Assembly (NCBI GenBank): GCA_036897485.1
Contig: JAYMTF010000093.1
Span: 1-54,984 of the forward strand
Reading direction: 5' to 3'
Source of the DNA: Pelargonium nanum
Lineage: Eukaryota; Streptophyta; Magnoliopsida; Geraniales; Geraniaceae
Length of the DNA: 54,984 nt
Position 1 is the stretch's first letter. Every line of letters starts with the position of its first letter. The notes under the pieces are model-generated. The model had not been told where the DNA came from and made no database searches. It saw only the letters and a program-made list of their open reading frames with translations. Positions 48,337 through 54,984 of the stretch are shown piece after piece. Both the position numbers and the translations under genes were made by a program.

Positions 48337-48541
48337 TATTGCATTTTGTCCCAAAACGAGTATCATCTCTTTTTTTAGTAAATAAGTTATGTATGAACTA
48401 CAAATAATATATTTTTTATAATAAATTAGTTAATATTCTTTGAATTCGCTACAACACGCGCTATTTAGAGTGTAAAAAATATATACAACAATAACTTCTT
48501 CTTTTTATATAATATCAAGACACTCATTTTAAAATGTATAT
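48337..48541. mobile_element. Second copy of the Stowaway-like MITE family
   Basis: The left end gtcccaaaacgagtatc and the right end gacactcattttaaaatg form worn inverted termini. The middle segment ttagttaatattcttt, then acaacacgcgct matches the element at 42931-43189 in the same order. Exact limits are uncertain. Confidence 0.5.
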
Positions 48542-48850
48542 AATAATATAAATGCTTAGCCATTCTTTCGTGACTTTGGTTGGCGAAATAATTTTTAAAA
48601 TAGTAATAAAAATCTAACGCTAAGCTTGTATCAGAAGATGCTTTTGTAATGATGCAATATCAACATTGCCATTTATCAATAGGAAAAAAAGCAAATATTG
48701 AACATTTTCTTTTCAACAATAAAGCAAAAGTTACTCCAAAATTCATTTCCCTTTTTAATCATAAAATTTGTGATTTTTGTGTATGTTTTTGTCTTCTATT
48801 TTATATATTTTAATGGTCTTAAAAGTTTGTTTAAAAAAAAAAACTTTTAA

Positions 48851-49084
48851 CCACCAATCGCGTGGGTCAATTGGTAAGAGATTGTTCCAGTTTAACTTGA
48901 AATCTCAAGTTCGAGTCTTAGGGAATGCAATTGCGTTAAAACTTGGTAGGGAGAGCTTTTCCGCTTTTGTGGTCCTACCCGTCTCGAATGGGGATTAGTT
49001 TAAACGTGGTATGACTTAAAGGTGCTGATCTCGTGCTAATCGCGGGCCCGTTTCGGAAACCTAATGGTTAAGACAAAAAAAGTG
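48851..49084 (+). mobile_element. tRNA-derived SINE, copy C (best preserved)
   Basis: 234 bp with an 8-bp target duplication acttttaa (48843-48850 and 49085-49092). The head has an A-box tgggtcaattggtaag and a B-box aagttcgagtctta at tRNA-like spacing. The body is shared with copies A (minus strand near 9.6 kb) and B (31.5 kb), and it ends aatggttaagacaaaaaaag. It is a retroposon, not a working tRNA gene: no acceptor stem or anticodon arm can be drawn. Confidence 0.85.
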
Positions 49085-49775
49085 ACTTTTAAATTTTAGG
49101 GTTTGCGTCTCTCTTTCTCTCTGCCGTTTTAAGAGTCGGGTAGAGTTTTTGTTCGGCTACGACTACTCTTGATTTAAGAGCGATGACAATCCTTTGGATT
49201 TGCATATAGCAAATTGCGATTTTTCTCGTTCATACAGTGAGCTCTTGCTTTTATAACAAGTTTAGATTTTGTAAGTGTTTGAAGAGTGGCGGCGTAGATT
49301 CGCGGTAGATTTTTGGTTGGTTTGCGCGTAGGGTAGCAAGAGGCGATTGTATAGAAGGAAAATGTGGCTTGGAATGTGGTGATTTGGTCAGAGTCATCGG
49401 ATCAGCCTTCGAGTTTGCTGTCAGATCAGATGACATACACGATGGTGATGAGAGGCGATTGGCAGAGCACTCCACGTGGTCGACTTAAATTTCAAGTGCA
49501 ATCGTAGTAAGTTGTCCGTACTTTTCAAGCTAGATGAGAGGATTTTAGAGCCTTCAACTTGGTTATTCATGTTGATGGGGAGGAAAATCTAATGTATTTG
49601 GTTTGATCATTCATGATTTTTAGTTATTGTGGTTCATGTCAGTTTTCTTTTTTCGGGTTGGTCTGCGAAACGAGTGGCCCACGAGTTATTTAAGTTTTCA
49701 ATCTCTTTGTCAGATTTGTCTTTATTACCGTCCAATTTGAAGTAATAAAATATTAATTTTGTGTTAAAAAAAGAG
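49085..49775 (+). other. Retroposon-like block before the HHO6 promoter
   Basis: Composition changes to a mixed, gene-like texture at 49095-49500 and ends in tgaagtaataaaatattaat, then gtgttaaaaaaagag near 49740-49775, resembling the 3' end of a reverse-transcribed RNA or a LINE tail. No long frame is open (the longest is 74 codons, minus, 49251-49475). It could be a 5'-truncated LINE or a processed pseudogene fragment, but no protein likeness supports either. Confidence 0.25.
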
Positions 49776-50277
49776 TTTGTTACCATGAAACTTACTCGTA
49801 AAGAAAAAAATATATGTAGCTACTATGAAATATTTTGCTAACATATATTCTTTTTGTTTGAATAAAACAACAAAAAATACTTCAATTTTATTTTTACTTG
49901 GAGGAGTGAATTTTCTGTTGTCGTCCCAGTATTAATTTTAGCTGATAAGATGTAATTAATATTGATTTTAAGTTTCAAAATCATAAAAGAAAAGGAAGAT
50001 ATTCTCAAAAGAAAACTGAACCAAATTGATTAAATGGGAAATTAGTAATTAATTAGGACAAGTGTCCGAGTGAACTCGGGCGAGTGAGGGATAGGATACG
50101 CGACGCGACGACGCGATTGACACATTATAACCATTGTTGAAACCTGGCGATGCTCCTCTGTTCAACACCAGAATCTTCGCGTTTGATTTTCCTTTTCGCT
50201 ATACCAAAACCACTTTCTCTCTCCCCAAACACCCTCTTTTCTCTTCTTCGCATCCACACTATATTCTCTTTCTCTAT

Positions 50278-50286
50278 CTATATATA
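50278..50286 (+). promoter_or_regulatory. HHO6: Probable TATA box of the HHO6-like gene
   Basis: tatatatac in the context atctatatatacagatctcac lies 131 bases before the start codon, followed by a pyrimidine-rich leader. Transcription would start near 50310, downstream of the in-frame upstream codons, which supports ATG 50417 as the first usable start. Confidence 0.5.
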
Positions 50287-50416
50287 CAGATCTCACTGTC
50301 TCTCTTTTCTTCCAATTTTCTATCATTTTCTTTTAGGTAATCAAACTTTAAGATCATTAGAGAAAGAAGAAGAAGAAAAGGATCTGAATTTTCTGTTTCT
50401 GATTGCTTTGCGAGAA

Positions 50417-52652
50417 ATGGGTTCGCTTCCACCTGAACTGAGCTTGGATTTTAGACCCACTTTTGTTCCCAAAACGATCAGTGCCTTTCTCAAGGAGCTA
50501 TCGATGATCGGAAATTGCTCTGAGAAAGTCGCGAAGCTTGACGATTTTGTCAGGAGATTGGAGGAGGAGATGAGGAAGATCGACGCCTTCAAGCGCGAGC
50601 TTCCTCTCTGCATGTTTCTGTTAAACGATGGTTCGTCTTCGTTTTTCTCTTCATTTTTTTATTATTTGAAACATAATTTTGTTTCTATATATTAGTAATA
50701 TAATTCAATTGTGGATATGGGTTTTTTTGGTTTTGATGGTTTTGATTAATGGGTGTTTAATGAATACAATTTGTGGAGCTGGGTTTTTGTTTTCTGAGGA
50801 TTTTGATCAATGGGTGTGTCTCAGTTTCATATTCTGGAGATGGGTTTTTGGTTCTGCTATGTTGTTCTGGTTGGCTCAATTATGTTTTGACTAACTTGCT
50901 TTGTGATGGTCTGTTGTTGCAGCAATTTTAGCTTTGAAAGAAGAGTCATTGCACTCCATGGCATCAAAAGCAGAAGCAGAACCAAAACCAGTATTAGAGG
51001 AATTCATTCCAATGAAGAAGGAGAGTGAAAATGAAGGAAGTAAAAAAGAAAGAGAACGTAGAGATAAGAAGCGATGGATGAGCACTTTTCAGCTCTACGA
51101 TTATGATACTCCCAAACACAATGAAATTAAGGTAAAATTGCAAAGATACTTTGTAGAGCTTTGATATTGCTTTATGATGAGCTAAGGTTGAATTGAAGCA
51201 AATTTAATTAAAAGACAATTGTGGTGATTAATTGAAATGCTTTTGTGTTTGTATGATAGAGGACTGAGGAAGATAATAACACAGCAAAAGAAGTGGATAC
51301 ATTTCAGATTCGGAACTATAAGAAGGGAGCTGGAGGAGGAAAGGCTTTTTTGCCTTACTCCGAATTCCCAGTTGCAGTGGTGAGGAAGGAAGAACGAGAG
51401 GAATTACCAGTTCCTAGCCTTTCACTTCTCACTCCCGGGATTAAAAATCCGAGGGAAGAATCGGGTTCTAGTGGATCCAAGACTAGTTTTAGCCGAGCAG
51501 TTTCCTCCTCTGGTGTTAATGTATCCAGCTTAAGATCGGGGCCACAGCAGTCGCATACTGCAAGGAAACAAAGGAGGTGCTGGTCACCAGAGTTGCACCG
51601 GCGGTTCGTGAATGCCTTGCAACAGCTTGGTGGTTCACAATGTAAGAAGATTGAACTGAACTTTAAATTTGAAGTTGATATTGGTTTTTATATTGTGAGT
51701 GACAGATCTAGCTAAGTGCATTTGAACTGAATTCTTTCTTATTTTTGTTTCCATAGATAACATTCCTAGAGTGGAAATTGTTTATACTTGGTACCAAAAC
51801 CATATTCATTTTCCAAGATAGACATTATAGATAATAATTTGGAGATTTGGATCTTTTCCTTTTTTATCCTTGGCAATGGAATTTTATTAACTAGGAGATT
51901 GATTAGAAACATAGTGATAGCTGATAAGAAACTCGATCTTGTGTAGTTGTGTGACATAAATGAATCTGCAGGAAGCTTAAAACTAATTGTACTTTAAGTG
52001 CTGATAAATGAGAGGTCTTTTCTTATTAACACATATTTGTCTTTTTATTATCTAAATTGAGCTTCTTCTCTATCCTTTGCAGCGGCAACACCGAAGCAGA
52101 TTAGAGAACTCATGCAAGTTGATGGCCTCACAAACGATGAAGTGAAGAGTCATTTGCAGGTGGGTCTCTGATTCCATTATCCTCGTCTTCGTTTTGTTCA
52201 TGTGAATGTGAAGGAAACTAGAATGCTATGTTTTAGGAAGAAACTTATTTTATACATCTATGCTTCTACGTTAGGTTATTTGCAAGATATTGTTGCCTTT
52301 TGAAGATTTGTGTTTCTATAAAATTTAATTGTTGACAAAAATGCTAACCAAAGATCATTTTCAATTGCAGAAATACAGACTGCACACTCGTCGAGCTCCA
52401 GGTGCTACAGCCACTACCCCTGCAAATCAATCAGTCGTTGTTTTGGGGGGTTTGTGGATGCCCCAAGATCATTGCAGTGAATCCTCAAAGACAAACAGTT
52501 CTCAATCTGGTTCACCCCAAGGTCCCTTCCAATTAGGCGCACCTGGCTCCACAACGGGAGGTGACAGCATGGATGATGAAGAAGATGAAGCGAAATCCGA
52601 GAACTATAGCTGGAAAAGTCACATTCACAAACCTATAAAAAGTGATGTATAG
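50417..52652 (+). CDS. HHO6: GARP/G2-like transcription factor, HHO5/HHO6 type
   Basis: 387 residues from five exons: 50417-50630, 50923-51131, 51260-51641, 52083-52159, 52371-52652 (stop TAG). The N-terminus [12 protein letters not shown] and the block [22 protein letters not shown] (about 50-71) form the conserved hydrophobic domain of the HHO family. The GARP DNA-binding domain is at about 244-302: [20 protein letters not shown], then [20 protein letters not shown] and SHLQKYRLH, with an intron after GGSQ as usual. HHO/NIGT proteins are nuclear repressors acting in nitrate and phosphate response, flowering and floral development. This N-terminus and the SPQGPFQL and [17 protein letters not shown] tail recall Arabidopsis HHO6 most closely, from memory. 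HHO5 is the alternative. The codons upstream stay open in frame to 50150, but the TATA box and homology favour 50417. Confidence 0.9.
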
Positions 52653-54935
52653 AGTGTATCCACCATGAAATTTTGCAGATAAAAAGTATACATGGGAGGA
52701 GTTTATGAGTATGAAAATAATACATTATACATAAACCAGAAGGATCCTGAGAAACAACAAAGAGGGTTTAGGAATTTGGTTGAATTTGAGTTTTGTTCTC
52801 TCGGGATTGGTACAAGATTTTGAGTTAAACATCGATGGCATGGAAGGCACGAGGCTGTTTTTACGCGGTTATGAAGGTTATACTTTTCCCCTACCGATCT
52901 CTTTGTTACGCGAAATTGTGTTATTCTTTTGCCCTTAGAATTTGAGCTCTAAGACAGAATCATCATATGGTGTTATGTGCAGTCTCATCTTTGAACTGCA
53001 AGAAATACATCTATTTACTCAGTCTATTGAAGCATTGAGGAAAAGCTTCAACCCATAATTTATATATCATCTCTCTTTTGTTCTTATTTTATTGTGTTCT
53101 CTGTTGCAAATTCTTCAAGTTTTGTTTACTTAACTTGCACATATCAGAATATTAATAACTTGAAAATGGCCTTTTAGATTTGGGGAAAACCAAAGATTAG
53201 CTTTTCATGAGAGAAAAAGGTCACCCACTACCACTTTCTTTCACATTAGCTGTGGATTGATGCAAATTTGGATCAAATATGGTGTTTTCACATTCATAAA
53301 ATAATGATATTATCACCCTCCAAGATTCTTCTCTATATGAAACTGAGGAAGAGTCAAATATTTTTTAATTTTAAATGTGCTCAGTATTTTGTTTATTATA
53401 ATGTTTAGGACCATTTGATGTAGTACAAAATGACAGAACAAGATCTGGACTTATCTTAGAGAATATTTTAGTCATTTCTATTGCTTTTTTTAACAAAATA
53501 AAATAAGAACTTTGGTGACCATCTTCAACATGAACTGTTCTGGAATAAGATTATCTTTGTTTAAGGAAAAAAAGGGAAAGAATAAAGATAGACAAATTGG
53601 GCTGTAGATGCCATTTTTGAAAATTTGATTCCTCATCTTTTTTATATTAAACTTTTTTTCCCAATTTAACATATCTCAATTATGGGTTTGTTTGGAAAGA
53701 AAGAATCTTATTCTTGTTACATGATTACGACATTTCTCCTAATTAGTTATATGTATATATAATTTATAATGAGAACAATGAGTGTCGATCAAGACACAAA
53801 TGAAATAGAATTTAGACGGCGCTCCGCGCCTATAAATTTATTATCTGATGATATTGAGTTTCAGCTCATACAAAAATTAGCTGAGTTCCTTTTATTTTTC
53901 TTTCATGATTTAAAACAAAGATTTGTTTATTTTATAATGAAGTTTTGTTAGATAATTTGGGGTCCAATACTCCAATCCAAACAGGGTGTTAAATTAAGTC
54001 AAATTGTTGGAAGATAGTAGATCTGATCCTCTATATATTTTTCACCTAACCCAACCATATCCCACTCAAAGAACACAATGACTTGTTATGTTTATCATGA
54101 GAGGTGCATGACAAAACAGTCCCTTTCACAACCTAAATAATAGAGAGAATCTTGCAGACATGGTATAATTATAAAGGAGCCCACATATATTGATTGCTCC
54201 ATTTTTTCTTGAATATGGTATTAGTTGTTTGGTGAAGGATGTGAATGAAAATGATGGAACCATTTCCATACAACAATTTGACCTAAACATATTTGTATAT
54301 ATTATCCTATTTGATACTAAGAATAATTGGTTAATCTCACACTAAAATCTTTAAACAAGATATGGATTATTTAGTAATTAAGCACTGGAGGCCTCACTTA
54401 CAAATAAAAAAGAAGAAATTCTATCCATTTCTTCGTTAAAAAAAAAAAAAAATCATACATTTAATCTTCATCTTTTTCTTCTTCTCATATTATTAGTTAT
54501 TGAATAAACACAAATTTAACATGTTTAAACTGATCAACATATTTGACTATATGCTAGTTTATGAGAGCATATATACTATGAGTAAATTAAATTTTATAAG
54601 TATGGTTGGAAGTTTTTGTACCGTTATGAGTCGATTAACTTTGTTAAGTATTGTTGCGCGTTAAATGATTTTTAAGAGGACGGGAACCGATTTTATTTGT
54701 CATTGTTGAAATCAAGATTTTATTCATTATACGTCAGTTTGTAACATGTGTCACTGTTTGATTGGCCAATTATTTATTATTTTCTTATCTTTCATGCATG
54801 GATCATGATGAATCAAAACCAAACTTGAACCACAATCTTGGACAACATTACTACCTAAGAAACAATAATGAGCAACTAACATGCATCACGATCTTTATAG
54901 AACTTCAACTGTTCAACGTATTTCAGTAACCCTAC

Positions 54936-54969
<34 letters not shown>

Positions 54970-54984
54970 AGTGAAAAAAAAAAC
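52653..54984. other. HHO6 3' UTR and gene-free right flank
   Basis: The first 300-500 bases are likely 3' UTR. The rest is AT-rich with short frames of no likeness and no recognised transposon. Near the end lies a run of 30 A (54937-54966), followed by a second A run at the window edge; this could be a retroposon tail or a microsatellite. Confidence 0.55.
54937..54966 (+). repeat. A30 mononucleotide run
   Basis: Thirty A in a row, followed after tccagtg by another A run that reaches the window end. It may be the tail of a retroposed RNA on the plus strand, but no body upstream was recognised. Runs of this length are prone to assembly error. Confidence 0.85.

Noticed and set aside
48851-48925. 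Possible tRNA gene
   Set aside because: A- and B-boxes are present, but no cloverleaf or acceptor stem forms, and the same body recurs twice more in the window; it is a SINE head.

Overview
The window is nuclear DNA from a flowering plant, most likely a eudicot. It has long AT-rich introns with GT-AG borders, plant-only gene families and plant-type small transposons. I cannot name the species. Five protein-coding genes can be modelled exon by exon, and every joined reading frame stays open.

Left to right: a repeat-bearing flank (1-3000); a giant phragmoplast kinesin of the KIN-12/POK class on + (3615-18522, 35 coding exons, 2878 aa); an OST1/SnRK2.6-type ABA-activated kinase on - (18967-22573, 9 coding exons, 362 aa), tail to tail with the kinesin; an AT-rich divergent spacer; the chloroplast PPR/LAGLIDADG splicing factor OTP51 on + (26255-30863, 2 exons, 823 aa); a DEK-C plus double SWIB domain chromatin protein on + (32203-39880, 9 exons, 384 aa); a 10.5 kb gene-poor stretch that collects small transposons (39881-50416); and a GARP/HHO repressor of the HHO6 type on + (50417-52652, 5 exons, 387 aa), followed by a gene-free right flank.

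The genes do not form a pathway, as expected for plant chromosomal neighbours. The kinesin acts in division-plane placement, the kinase in ABA and stomatal signalling, OTP51 in plastid ycf3 splicing, and the SWIB and HHO proteins in nuclear gene control. From memory, Arabidopsis also keeps SWIB and HHO6-type genes close together, and has POK2 near a SWIB gene, so part of this order may be old microsynteny.

Mobile DNA is small and non-autonomous: three copies of one tRNA-derived SINE family, a second SINE with a perfect 14-bp target duplication, a TRIM retrotransposon inside a kinesin intron, a 223-bp CACTA-like mini-element with a TTG duplication, and Stowaway-like MITEs. No CRISPR array, operon, rRNA gene or functional tRNA gene was seen. 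I found no clearly new multi-gene system. The most useful leads are the missing acidic residues in both OTP51 LAGLIDADG motifs, the exon-to-intron microduplications in the kinesin, and the transposon cluster at 47.6-49.1 kb.
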